Below are positions 1-6,852 of a DNA stretch of 48,074 nt, one piece after another. Each line of letters opens with the position of its first letter. Positions within the stretch are counted from its first letter, which is position 1. Source of the stretch: Actinomycetes bacterium (lineage in GTDB: Bacteria; Actinomycetota; Actinomycetes; S36-B12); contig JAHEIZ010000020.1 of assembly GCA_024639145.1 (NCBI GenBank), positions 1-48,074 of the forward strand, written 5' to 3'. A program made the position numbers and the translations under genes. Below the pieces are notes generated by a model. That model was given only the letters and a program-made list of their open reading frames with translations, was not told the origin of the DNA and searched no databases.

Positions 1-116
1 GCTCATTCAGTGCGCGAGTGATCGCTACGAGCTCATTCAGTGCGCGAGTGATCGCTACGAGCTCATTCAGTGCGCGAGTGATCGCTACGAGCTCATTCAG
101 TGCGCGAGTGATCGCT
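1..116. repeat. 30-bp tandem repeat, 3.9 copies, at the window edge
   Basis: Three identical 30-base units beginning GCTCATTCAGTG are followed by the first 26 bases of a fourth, all without a mismatch. The fourth, partial copy contains the stop codon and last codons of moaB, so the repeat is a multiplication of the moaB 3' end and the bases after it. There are no spacers, so this is not a CRISPR array. Perfect identity and the position exactly at the sequence end make an assembly loop a serious possibility. Confidence 0.9.
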
Positions 117-590
117 GCCGTGCACCTGCTCGAGTGCATGCACGAGCCATGGGGCCATCACGGCCACCGCATCACGCGCACCGCCGGGTGAACCGGGTGC
201 ATTGACGATCAGGGTCTCGCCGGCCAGGCCCGCGATGGCACGCGACAGTGCTGCAGTAGCAACGCCATTGGCCAGGCCGTAGGCCCGAATGGCCTCGGCG
301 ATGCCGGGGGCCTCACGGTCGATAACTCGACGGGTCATCTCCGGCGTGCGATCACTCGGGGTGAGGCCGGTACCGCCGGTGGTGATGATCAACTCGTAGC
401 CGCCCTTGATGCCATCACGCAGTGCTGCCTCGACCGGCTCGCCATCAGAAGCAACGACGGGGCCATCCACGGCAATGCCGAGGGCGGTGAGTGCTTCAAC
501 GAGAACGGGGCCGCTGCGGTCTTCCCACTCGCCCTTGGCGGTGCGCGTGGAGACAGTGATGACGAGTGCTCGCGGGGTCACCTTGATCAT
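93..590 (-). CDS. moaB: MoaB/Mog-family molybdopterin-binding protein
   Basis: The 165-residue protein belongs to the MoaB/Mog family, which binds molybdopterin and, in Mog-type members, adenylates it before molybdate insertion. The family signature is visible: ITTGGTGLTPSDRTPE near residues 68-83, and the later VNAPGSPGG loop. Length is normal for the family. The ATG overlaps the moaC stop by 4 bases, so the two are translationally coupled in a moeA-moaC-moaB operon. The last seven codons lie in the terminal tandem repeat. MoaB and MogA cannot be separated from sequence alone. The neighbouring CO dehydrogenase genes suggest that this operon feeds that enzyme with cofactor. Confidence 0.93.
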   Translation of the reverse strand: MIKVTPRALVITVSTRTAKGEWEDRSGPVLVEALTALGIAVDGPVVASDGEPVEAALRDGIKGGYELIITTGGTGLTPSDRTPEMTRRVIDREAPGIAEAIRAYGLANGVATAALSRAIAGLAGETLIVNAPGSPGGARDAVAVMAPWLVHALEQVHGSDHSRTE

Positions 591-1066
591 GACGGCCGCA
601 CCCAGGTGCCGGAACGACCACCGCGCTTCTCGAGCAGCTCGATGCCGCCGATAGCCGCCATGCGATCAACGCCCTTGACCATGTCGATGAAGGCGAGAGC
701 TGCAACCGCAACGCTGGTGAGTGCTTCCATCTCGACACCGGTGCGATCAGCGGTGCGCACGGTGGCGGTGATCTCGAGGTAGTCGTCGCCGAGCTCCAGG
801 CCAACGTCAACGCCGTGAATAGCGAGCGGGTGGCACAGCGGGATGAGATCGGGCGTGCGCTTGGCGGCCTGAATGCCGGCTATGCGTGCGACGGCGAGGG
901 CATCACCCTTCGGAACGCCGGCGCCGCGCAGCATGCCGACCACCTCGGTGGAGACAGTGACGCGACCGCGTGCAGTCGCACTGCGCACCGTGATGTCTTT
1001 CCCGCTGACATCGACCATGCGGGCATCACCATCGTCATTGAGATGGGTGAACCGTGCCTCGCTCAT
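587..1066 (-). CDS. moaC: Cyclic pyranopterin monophosphate synthase MoaC
   Basis: MoaC converts the 3',8-cyclo-GTP product of MoaA into cyclic pyranopterin monophosphate in the cytoplasm. The 159-residue protein has the family's normal length and signatures: MVDVSGKDITVR near the N-terminus, the catalytic-region stretch LIPLCHPLAIHGVDV, and the C-terminal MVKGVDR segment. The ATG follows a GGAGAG ribosome-binding site. The gene lies 43 bases after moeA and overlaps moaB by 4 bases. MoaA, its upstream partner, is encoded at 13807-14808 on the far side of the cox genes, so the pathway is split across the island. Confidence 0.97.
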   Translation of the reverse strand: MSEARFTHLNDDGDARMVDVSGKDITVRSATARGRVTVSTEVVGMLRGAGVPKGDALAVARIAGIQAAKRTPDLIPLCHPLAIHGVDVGLELGDDYLEITATVRTADRTGVEMEALTSVAVAALAFIDMVKGVDRMAAIGGIELLEKRGGRSGTWVRPS

Positions 1067-1109
1067 GCTCTCTCCTGCACTCGTGATCTCGCGCCCGGAT
1101 CGCGCGCTC

Positions 1110-2333
1110 TTATTCCCCGCACTCGATGACGCGAACGCTATCGCCTGCGGCGACTGAGCTCACGCCCTCATTGATGACGATCATGCAGTTGGCCTGCGCG
1201 AGGCCGCCCACGACATGCGAGCCCTGGCCACCGACGGGCGTGACCGTGCCTGCGGCGCGATCGAGATGACCACGGGCGAACTGGCGCTTGGCGCCGGGTG
1301 ATTGCATGCCCTCGGTGATGGTGGCCATTCGATCGGGGCGCTGAATCGTCTCGGCACCGAGCATCGTGCGAATTGCGGGGCGCACGAAGTTCTCGAAGGA
1401 GACGTATGAGCTCACGGGATTTCCAGGGAGCGTGATGATCGGCACCGTGCGCGAATCGACCGTGACACTGCCGCAGCCCTGCGGCATGCCCGGCTGCATT
1501 GCAGTCTTGATGAAGTCGACCGATCCGAGCGTGCTGAGCACTGCCTTCACCGTGTCGTAGGCACCCATGCTGACGCCACCACTGGTGAGGATGAGATCGC
1601 ATTCGCGTGCGGCGGAGTCGATGGCAGCGCGGAACTCGGCTTCATCGTCAGCAACGCGCGGGCGACGGTCACCGATAGCTCCGGCCTCCGTACATGCCGC
1701 AACGAGAAGGTAGGAGTTGCTGTCGACGATCTGACCCGACTCGAGCGGGGTGCCCGGGTCAACGAGTTCACTGCCGGTCGAGAGCACGCCGATGCGCGGG
1801 CGGCGATGCACCTTGATCTCGGCCAGACCGATGGCGGCAAGCACGGCAATCTGGCGACTAGTGATCACCGTGCCGGCCGGCAGCACGAGATCGCCCGCAG
1901 TCACGTCATCACCCGCGCGGCGAATGAAGGCGCCGTCATCGACTCCTTCATGAATGGTGACCGTGCCCATCTGGCCATCGGTGCGCTCGACCGGTACGAC
2001 GGCCGTCGTGCCCGCGGGGATAGGTGCACCGGTCATGATCCGAATCGCGGTGCCGGGGAGCACGGCCAGATCAGTGATGTAGCCCGCAGCGAGGTCGGCG
2101 ATGACCTTGAGGGCCACGGGCGAGTCAGCAGTGGCGGCCGCGACATCTGCGGCGAGAACCGCGTAGCCGTCCATCGACGAGTTGTCGAAGTTCGGCAGTG
2201 ACCAGGGAGCCACGACATTCTCGGCCAGGGCGCAGCCCAGGGAGTCAGTCAGCCGGAGGCTGACGATCTCTGTCGGGCTCACGAGCGAGAGCACGCGGGC
2301 CAGATAGTCGTCCACGCTCATTAAGGGGGTCAC
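1110..2333 (-). CDS. moeA: Molybdopterin molybdenumtransferase MoeA
   Basis: MoeA inserts molybdate into adenylated molybdopterin. The 407-residue protein shows the MoeA layout: N-terminal DNSSMDGYAV motif, RIMTGAPIPAGTTAVVP, and the central GVLSTGSELVDPG...TSGGVSMGAYD molybdopterin-binding domain, ending in a C-terminal domain with PLGNPVSS-like LPGNPVSSY. The start is set at GTG 2333 because a TAGCCT hexamer lies exactly 6 bases upstream, as expected for a leaderless transcript. An internal ATG at 2321 (MSVDDYLARV) is the alternative and aligns better with typical family N-termini. First gene of moeA-moaC-moaB. Confidence 0.96.
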   Translation of the reverse strand: MTPLMSVDDYLARVLSLVSPTEIVSLRLTDSLGCALAENVVAPWSLPNFDNSSMDGYAVLAADVAAATADSPVALKVIADLAAGYITDLAVLPGTAIRIMTGAPIPAGTTAVVPVERTDGQMGTVTIHEGVDDGAFIRRAGDDVTAGDLVLPAGTVITSRQIAVLAAIGLAEIKVHRRPRIGVLSTGSELVDPGTPLESGQIVDSNSYLLVAACTEAGAIGDRRPRVADDEAEFRAAIDSAARECDLILTSGGVSMGAYDTVKAVLSTLGSVDFIKTAMQPGMPQGCGSVTVDSRTVPIITLPGNPVSSYVSFENFVRPAIRTMLGAETIQRPDRMATITEGMQSPGAKRQFARGHLDRAAGTVTPVGGQGSHVVGGLAQANCMIVINEGVSSVAAGDSVRVIECGE

Positions 2334-2339
2334 CCCCCA

Positions 2340-2345
2340 AGGCTA
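2340..2345 (-). promoter_or_regulatory. -10 element of moeA, leaderless type
   Basis: TAGCCT on the minus strand is separated by 6 bases from GTG 2333, with no ribosome-binding site between them. This is the spacing of leaderless actinobacterial transcripts. The surrounding C and G runs (2325-2352) can also pair and may modulate expression. Confidence 0.5.
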
Positions 2346-2386
2346 GGGGGGGTCCGCTTTCTCCGCCTGCGGGTTTGCCCACCCGT

Positions 2387-2395
2387 TGCTACCCT
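2387..2395 (+). promoter_or_regulatory. Extended -10 promoter of the coxD operon
   Basis: TG-C-TACCCT is an extended -10 element. The same TACCCT hexamer occurs at the vapBC promoter and before the secreted glycoside hydrolase. A transcript starting near 2402 would carry the AAGGAGAGG ribosome-binding site at 2405-2413 just before ATG 2420. Confidence 0.5.
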
Positions 2396-2419
2396 GGCAA
2401 GGACAAGGAGAGGGCAACC

Positions 2420-2662
2420 ATGACCAGCGACATTGAGCGTCCCGCCGAGGCCGTGCGCCACATCTGGCAGGGCACCCCGGGAGCCATGCAAGAGCTCGAC
2501 GAAGAGTGCAATCCCAACAAGGCGTGCCGCAACATGAAGGAAGTCAACTTCGACGGCTTCGGCGAAGAGGGCGTGCCGGTGGCTGACGCCTGGCGCAACA
2601 AGCTCGACCGCGAGGGCAAGCGCACCGGTACCTCGCTCGGCGCTCTGCTGAACAACGGCTGA
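2420..2662 (+). CDS. Small conserved-looking protein leading the coxD-coxE operon
   Basis: An 80-residue acidic, soluble protein that I do not recognise. ATG 2420 is preceded by a strong AAGGAGAGG site, which favours it over the upstream in-frame TTG at 2375. It has two cysteines (ECNPNKAC), no signal peptide and no membrane segment, and ends in a basic, Gly-rich tail (REGKRTGTSLGALLNNG). The gene stops 4 bases before coxD, so it is almost certainly cotranscribed with the CO dehydrogenase maturation genes. A role in that process is inferred from position only. Confidence 0.8.
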   Translation: MTSDIERPAEAVRHIWQGTPGAMQELDEECNPNKACRNMKEVNFDGFGEEGVPVADAWRNKLDREGKRTGTSLGALLNNG

Positions 2663-2666
2663 ACCC

Positions 2667-3539
2667 GTGTCCTCCGCCTTCGACGGCACCACCGTCGAGT
2701 CACTCACCGCTGACCTGGGCGACCAGGGCTACATCGCCGATCGCGGGCTCGCGACCACCCTGCTGCTCGCACTGAAGCTCGGCCGCCCACTGCTCCTCGA
2801 GGGCGAGGTGGGCGTCGGCAAGACCGAACTCGCCAAAACGCTCGCCACGATGCTCGGCCGCGATCTGATACGTCTGCAGTGCTACGAGGGCATCGACATG
2901 AACCATGCCCTCTACGAGTGGGACTATGCACGGCAGATGCTGTTCGTACGCTCACTCAGCCAGAGCGAGGTTGCGACCAGCGATGACGATCTCTTCGGTG
3001 AGCGTTTCCTGGTCGAGCGGCCGCTGTTGCAGGCCGTGCGCGCCGGCGAGCGCTGCGTCCTGCTGATCGACGAGGTCGATCGCGCCGACGACGAGTTTGA
3101 GGCTTTTCTGCTCGAGTTGCTCGGAGACTTCCAGGTCACCGTGCCCGAGGTCGGAACTATCAAGGCTGAAACCCGCCCGATCGTGATCCTCACCTCGAAC
3201 CGCACGCGTGAACTGCACGACGCCCTCAAGCGCCGCTGCCTCTACACCTGGATCGGGTTCCCCGAGCAGTCGCGCGAAGTCGAGATCGTGCGCTCACGCC
3301 TGCCTCACGTCACCGAATCCCTTGCTGCGCAAGTGGTTTCGGCGGTCAACAAACTGCGCGCGATGGAGCTCGAGAAGCTGCCGGGCGTTGCCGAGACCAT
3401 CGACTGGACAGAAAGCCTCGACGCCCTCGGCGTGCAGAACCTCACTCCCGAGGCTGCACTCGACACCCTCGGCGCCGTCGTGAAGGATCGCGACGATCTC
3501 GAGTACACCGCCAAGAGCGTCCAGGATGTCGTCGCCTGA
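2667..3539 (+). CDS. coxD: MoxR-type AAA+ ATPase, CoxD
   Basis: CoxD-family AAA+ ATPases are needed to assemble the copper-sulfur-molybdenum site of CO dehydrogenase after the apo-enzyme has folded. The 290-residue protein has a Walker A motif GEVGVGKTE (about residues 46-54), Walker B LLIDEVDRAD with D135 and E136, and a sensor-1 Asn/arginine region (VILTSNRTRELHDALKRRC). The GTG start follows the preceding gene by 4 bases. The next gene, a VWA protein, overlaps it by 14 bases. MoxR ATPases act with VWA proteins, so the pair fits coxD-coxE. Other MoxR/VWA chaperone pairs would look alike; the cox context decides the name. Confidence 0.9.
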   Translation: MSSAFDGTTVESLTADLGDQGYIADRGLATTLLLALKLGRPLLLEGEVGVGKTELAKTLATMLGRDLIRLQCYEGIDMNHALYEWDYARQMLFVRSLSQSEVATSDDDLFGERFLVERPLLQAVRAGERCVLLIDEVDRADDEFEAFLLELLGDFQVTVPEVGTIKAETRPIVILTSNRTRELHDALKRRCLYTWIGFPEQSREVEIVRSRLPHVTESLAAQVVSAVNKLRAMELEKLPGVAETIDWTESLDALGVQNLTPEAALDTLGAVVKDRDDLEYTAKSVQDVVA

Positions 3540-4659
3540 CGAGATCGAGGAGCTCTTCGTCGCCTTCGGTAATGCGCTGCGCGATGCGGGCCTCCCGATC
3601 GGTACCGACGACGTCCTGACCTTCTGCGCCGGAGTCGCCGAGCTCGATGTCACCGACATCATGGATGTCTACTGGGCCGGCCGCTGCACTCTCGTACGTC
3701 GCCGCGAGCACGTGCCAATCTACAACGAGGTGTTCCAGCGCTTCTTCTTCGACAATGGAGTCTCCGGTTCGCCAGAGCTCAAGAAGATGATGAAGGCCTC
3801 GTCGAATGCCGGCGCCACGATCGAGATCCCGAATACCGAGGAAGGCCTGCCGGGCGAGATCAGCCCCGACGAGGTCAAGCTCGGTTACGTCGCGAGTACC
3901 TCCGAGATCTATCGCAGCAAGGCATTCGCCGACTGCACCGATGCTGAGCTCCGCCAGCTGCGCCGACTCATGTCACACATGCGCGTCACTCCACCGAAGC
4001 GCCGCACCCACCGCATGACCCGCTCACCTAAGAGCTCGATGCTCGACATGCGTCGCATGGTGCGCGAGTCGATGCGCGCCCTGGGCGAGCCGCGCGAGCT
4101 CAGCTTCCGCACCCGCAAGGAGAAGCTGCGTCCGCTCGTTCTGATCCTCGATGTATCGGGCTCGATGGCCGACTACTCACGCAACATGCTGCAGTTCGCC
4201 TACTCGGCCCGCCGCGCGAATGCCAAGGTCGACGTCTTCTGCTTTGGCACCCGCCTTACCCGCATCACCCGTTCGCTTGATCGCCGCAGCCCCGATGAGG
4301 CCATGCGCAAGGCAGGTGAGTCGGTGCTCGACTGGGATGGCGGCACACGAATCGGCGATTCCCTGAAGGCCTTCACCCGCGAAGCACGCAAATCGCGCCT
4401 GGGCCGCGGGGCCATCGTGGTGATCTGCTCCGACGGCCTCGACCGCGGTGAACCGCAGCAGCTCTCGGAGGCCATGGAGGCGCTCTCGCGCATTGCGCAC
4501 CGGGTGATCTGGGTGAATCCGCACCGCGGCGATGCCGTGGTCTACGTGCCCGCTTCCCTCGGAATGATCGTCGCCGATCCCTATATCGACGAGGTGCACT
4601 CCGGCCATAACCTCGCTAGCCTCGAGCGTCTGGCCAACCGACTAGCGAAGGTGGGGTAA
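3526..4659 (+). CDS. coxE: VWA-domain protein CoxE
   Basis: This 377-residue protein has a C-terminal von Willebrand A domain with a complete MIDAS: DVSGS (D209, S211, S213), a threonine in GGTRIGDSL (T274), and an aspartate in ICSDGLDRG (D303). The N-terminal 180 residues are helical and basic towards the VWA domain. This is the CoxE layout. CoxE works with CoxD in CO dehydrogenase active-site maturation in Oligotropha (Afipia) carboxidovorans. The ATG lies inside the last codons of coxD, so translation is coupled. The following gene starts 3 bases after its stop. Confidence 0.9.
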   Translation: MSSPDEIEELFVAFGNALRDAGLPIGTDDVLTFCAGVAELDVTDIMDVYWAGRCTLVRRREHVPIYNEVFQRFFFDNGVSGSPELKKMMKASSNAGATIEIPNTEEGLPGEISPDEVKLGYVASTSEIYRSKAFADCTDAELRQLRRLMSHMRVTPPKRRTHRMTRSPKSSMLDMRRMVRESMRALGEPRELSFRTRKEKLRPLVLILDVSGSMADYSRNMLQFAYSARRANAKVDVFCFGTRLTRITRSLDRRSPDEAMRKAGESVLDWDGGTRIGDSLKAFTREARKSRLGRGAIVVICSDGLDRGEPQQLSEAMEALSRIAHRVIWVNPHRGDAVVYVPASLGMIVADPYIDEVHSGHNLASLERLANRLAKVG

Positions 4660-4662
4660 CCC

Positions 4663-4959
4663 ATGCGGTACAGCATTTCCCTGCAGGCCGAAGGTGATCG
4701 CGAGTTCACCCTCGAAGAGACCATCGTGCTCGCCGATGCAGTAGCGCCGCTCGAGGGCATTGCGAGCGGAATGGGCACCTGGGGCTACGGCGCTCAGATC
4801 GTGGTCGAGGCCGAGAACTCCGACCTCGCGGTCGAGAAGGCGCTCGTGGTGTTCGCCGAGGCCATTGCGAAGACCGACCTACCCGTCTGGCCGGTCGCCC
4901 GTGCTGAGTCACTGGCCGAAGACGACGACTACGCCGAACTCGAAGACCTCATTCCGTGA
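4663..4959 (+). CDS. Uncharacterised 98-residue acidic protein in the coxDE operon
   Basis: No family recognised. The protein is soluble and strongly acidic, ending in a cluster of Asp and Glu (AEDDDYAELEDLIP). The middle (ASGMGTWGYGAQIVVEAEN followed by a helix rich in Ala and Val) suggests a small alpha/beta fold with an N-terminal strand, MRYSISLQAEG. The ATG is 3 bases after the coxE stop, and the stop overlaps the GTG of the next gene by 4 bases. It is therefore translated as part of the coxD-coxE operon and is probably made in proportion to those proteins. No catalytic motif is visible. Confidence 0.82.
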   Translation: MRYSISLQAEGDREFTLEETIVLADAVAPLEGIASGMGTWGYGAQIVVEAENSDLAVEKALVVFAEAIAKTDLPVWPVARAESLAEDDDYAELEDLIP

Positions 4960-5384
4960 TCCGCCTGGGCAGCCTGGCCGGTTACTCCTTCGAAGGTCCA
5001 CGGGCCCTCGCCGGCTGGACAGCCCCTGCTCAGCCTGCGGTGTATGCGCTGCTCGCCAAGTCGAATCCTGAGCGCCCGCAAGAGTTTTCTGTCATCTACG
5101 TCGGCCATTCCGACGACCTCACCACCGAGGGCTTCCCGTTCCGGCATCCGCGTTCACCGGCGTGGATCGAGCGTGCGGGCGGCAAGTTCAACCTGCACAT
5201 CTGCTGGCTCGATGTGCCCGGAGGCACGAAGGCTCATCGCGAGCAGATCATGCAGGAGCTCATCGCGATCTACGACCCGAGCTGCAACATGAACAAGTTC
5301 GACAATGCGTGGAAAGAGGAATGGATCGGCGCGTACGACACGAGTGTCACCGACGCCCTGACCACCGACCGGAATCCCGACTAA
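4956..5384 (+). CDS. GIY-YIG-fold protein at the end of the coxDE operon
   Basis: The 142-residue protein has the two signature strands of the GIY-YIG fold, PAVYALLAK and, after a short insertion, FSVIYVGHSDDL. A later helix, EQIMQELIAIYDPSCN, matches the position of the family's catalytic glutamate and ends in the usual P-x-x-N. GIY-YIG domains are mostly nucleases. This one lacks any added DNA-binding or RecQ-like domain, and it is translationally coupled (GTGA overlap) to the cox maturation operon. An active nuclease is not proven, because the usual Arg in the helix after YVG is unclear. A structural or protein-binding role is possible. It ends just before a strong bidirectional terminator. 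Confidence 0.8.
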   Translation: MIRLGSLAGYSFEGPRALAGWTAPAQPAVYALLAKSNPERPQEFSVIYVGHSDDLTTEGFPFRHPRSPAWIERAGGKFNLHICWLDVPGGTKAHREQIMQELIAIYDPSCNMNKFDNAWKEEWIGAYDTSVTDALTTDRNPD

Positions 5385-5395
5385 TCACCCGAACA

Positions 5396-5430
5396 TGCGA
5401 ATGCCCCCGGTCTCGCCGGGGGCATTCGCA
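5396..5430. terminator. Bidirectional terminator between the two cox operons
   Basis: A perfect 15-bp stem (TGCGAATGCCCCCGG and its complement) encloses the 5-base loop TCTCG. It lies between the convergent stops at 5384 and 5445. There is no long U tract on either side, as is usual for high-GC actinobacteria. Confidence 0.9.
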
Positions 5431-5444
5431 ATTAGTGAGGCGTA

Positions 5445-5804
5445 CTAGTCGAGATCGATACCGACCGACTCCATGAGCCGCGAGCGACGGGTGCCCATGG
5501 CCGGCTTATTGGTGCCGTCGTGCACGTGATCGTCGTGGTTGAACGTGGCGCCGACAACGATGGCCTCGCCCATGCCGTAAAGCAGGGGAAGAGCACCTGC
5601 AGTGACTGCACCGGTGGTGTTGATGGAGGTCAGGCCCGGGGCGATTGCCTCGGCGTCTGACTTCACCTGCCACACGAGATCAGCGGACTCCTCGAGGCCT
5701 GATGCCACGGTCTTCAGCTGAGTGCTGACGATGTACAGGTAGACAGCGAGACCCGCGATGAGCGCGGCGATGTCGATGACGGTGAAGAGCTGCATTCCAC
5801 TCAT
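5445..5804 (-). CDS. Small membrane protein 5 of the cox-linked array
   Basis: This 119-residue protein is the last and longest of five tandem small membrane proteins after coxG. An N-terminal transmembrane helix covers about residues 5-29 (VIDIAALIAGLAVYLYIV). It is followed by an amphipathic helix (LKTVASGLEESADLVWQVKSD), a segment with NTTGAVTAGALPLLYGMGE, and a His- and Asp-rich tail (NHDDHVHDGTN) that could bind metal. The ATG overlaps the stop of the preceding gene by 4 bases. I recognise no named family. The architecture matches its four neighbours, suggesting paralogy. Function unknown; position suggests a link with membrane-bound CO dehydrogenase. Confidence 0.85.
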   Translation of the reverse strand: MSGMQLFTVIDIAALIAGLAVYLYIVSTQLKTVASGLEESADLVWQVKSDAEAIAPGLTSINTTGAVTAGALPLLYGMGEAIVVGATFNHDDHVHDGTNKPAMGTRRSRLMESVGIDLD

Positions 5805-6076
5805 GAGCGCACCTTGTCCAGTACTCGTCCGAGGAACAGATGGTGTTCCAGTCCTTCCGCCAGCACGAGCTCGACGCCACCGGCAGTGGTGGTGATGAGC
5901 GCTGTGTCAGCGGTGTTGCCCTTGATGGCGACCAGGGTCGCCTTGATCGCGTCGACGCGCTTGCGGATGCGTGCGACGAAGATGACCAGCAAGGTCAGCA
6001 GCGCTGCAACAACAACCACGACGACGGCGCCAAGAATGTTGGCGATCATCCAGAGGTTCTCGACCTGTGAATCCAT
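5801..6076 (-). CDS. Small membrane protein 4 of the cox-linked array
   Basis: A 91-residue protein read from ATG 6076, one base after the preceding stop; an upstream in-frame start at 6118 would overlap that gene for no clear reason. A long hydrophobic helix covers residues 8-35 (ILGAVVVVVVAALLTLLVIFV) and is followed by RIRKRVDAIKATL, so the C-terminus is probably cytoplasmic by the positive-inside rule. The pattern after the helix, NTADTALITTTAGGVELVLAEGL, aligns with NTAGLAGLNETIDSALGIIAGL of the preceding protein. I know no characterised homologue. Confidence 0.83.
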   Translation of the reverse strand: MDSQVENLWMIANILGAVVVVVVAALLTLLVIFVARIRKRVDAIKATLVAIKGNTADTALITTTAGGVELVLAEGLEHHLFLGRVLDKVRS

Positions 6077-6077
6077 G

Positions 6078-6332
6078 TCAGCCTCCCAGCCGTGTACGGC
6101 CACGCTTGAGGCCGGCAATGATTCCGAGTGCAGAATCGATGGTCTCGTTGAGCCCGGCCAGGCCAGCGGTGTTCTTCTCCGCCTGCTGGAGGCGAGTCAA
6201 GATGCTGCCTGCCTGATTGCCGATGCGCCAGGCGATGACCAGGATCGGTACGACCAGCGCGACGACTACCAGCACGACCACGAGGCCGATGATGTAGCCG
6301 ACGAGCCAGCCCTCATGTCCGGTGAAGTCCAT
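6078..6332 (-). CDS. Small membrane protein 3 of the cox-linked array
   Basis: An 84-residue protein with a transmembrane helix at about residues 9-37 (GYIIGLVVVLVVVALVVPIL). A soluble helix follows with the array's shared pattern: I-x-x-R-L, then NTA, then a T about nine residues later and a hydrophobic GIIAGL. The C-terminus is basic (LKRGRTRLGG), consistent with a cytoplasmic tail. The stop lies 1 base before the next ATG, and 13 bases separate it from the gene before. No enzymatic motif. Confidence 0.85.
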   Translation of the reverse strand: MDFTGHEGWLVGYIIGLVVVLVVVALVVPILVIAWRIGNQAGSILTRLQQAEKNTAGLAGLNETIDSALGIIAGLKRGRTRLGG

Positions 6333-6345
6333 GTGTCAGCCCTCC

Positions 6346-6573
6346 CTAGATCGAATCCGCGAAGGCCTTGACCGGAGCCAGGCTCTGGTTGACCGACGCC
6401 ACGGTGGACGGAACAGTGGATGTCTTCTGCACGATGACCTCGACGCCGCCATCAAGAACCGCGAGGGTCTTTGAGGTGGCTGAGAGATGCATGATCGCGC
6501 GCAGCAGGCCGAGTGCGGCCGCTGCGATGATCAGCGCTCCCAGAATCAGCGTGACGATTGCTTCAACAGGCAT
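6346..6573 (-). CDS. Small membrane protein 2 of the cox-linked array
   Basis: The shortest member, 75 residues. The transmembrane helix begins almost at the initiator (residues 3-29, EAIVTLILGALIIAAAALGLL). The remaining 45 residues, with TLAVLDGGVEVIVQKTSTVPSTVASVNQSL, repeat the spacing of Thr/Ser and branched hydrophobic residues seen in its neighbours. It starts 9 bases after the previous stop and has a GGAG-like site (GGAGACC, read on the minus strand) before its ATG. Function unknown. Confidence 0.85.
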   Translation of the reverse strand: MPVEAIVTLILGALIIAAAALGLLRAIMHLSATSKTLAVLDGGVEVIVQKTSTVPSTVASVNQSLAPVKAFADSI

Positions 6574-6582
6574 ACCGGTCTC

Positions 6583-6837
6583 CTAACCGAGAAGCTTCGA
6601 GACGGGACCGGCGTAACGCACCGCTCCATTGGCAACGTCCTTGATGACGAGGTCGGTAGTCGCGAGAAGCTCAGGCGTGGTGTTGAGCTCTCCGATCAGC
6701 GCGACGCCGCCGGCAAGGGTGTCATCGGCTGCCGCACGAATGCGCTCCAGCGCACCAAGCAGCATGTTCAGCAGCCCCACCAGCACGGGCACGATGATGA
6801 TGAGAAGGATCAGGTTTCCGACCATCCACAGACTCAT
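6583..6837 (-). CDS. Small membrane protein 1 of the cox-linked array
   Basis: First of the five tandem small membrane proteins, 84 residues, starting 15 bases after coxG with a GGAGACAC ribosome-binding site. The transmembrane helix covers residues 4-30 (WMVGNLILLIIIVPVLVGLL). It is followed by ERIRAAADDTLAGGVALIGELNTT and a mostly helical tail. The NTT-x6-TT arrangement corresponds to the NTA-x-n-T patterns of members 3 and 4. The tight coupling to coxG, whose own C-terminus is a membrane anchor, is the main clue to its role. Confidence 0.85.
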   Translation of the reverse strand: MSLWMVGNLILLIIIVPVLVGLLNMLLGALERIRAAADDTLAGGVALIGELNTTPELLATTDLVIKDVANGAVRYAGPVSKLLG

Positions 6838-6852
6838 GATGTGTCTCCGTTT

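Noticed and set aside
1-116. CRISPR array at the left edge
   Set aside because: The 30-bp units are directly adjacent with no spacers, and no cas gene is present.
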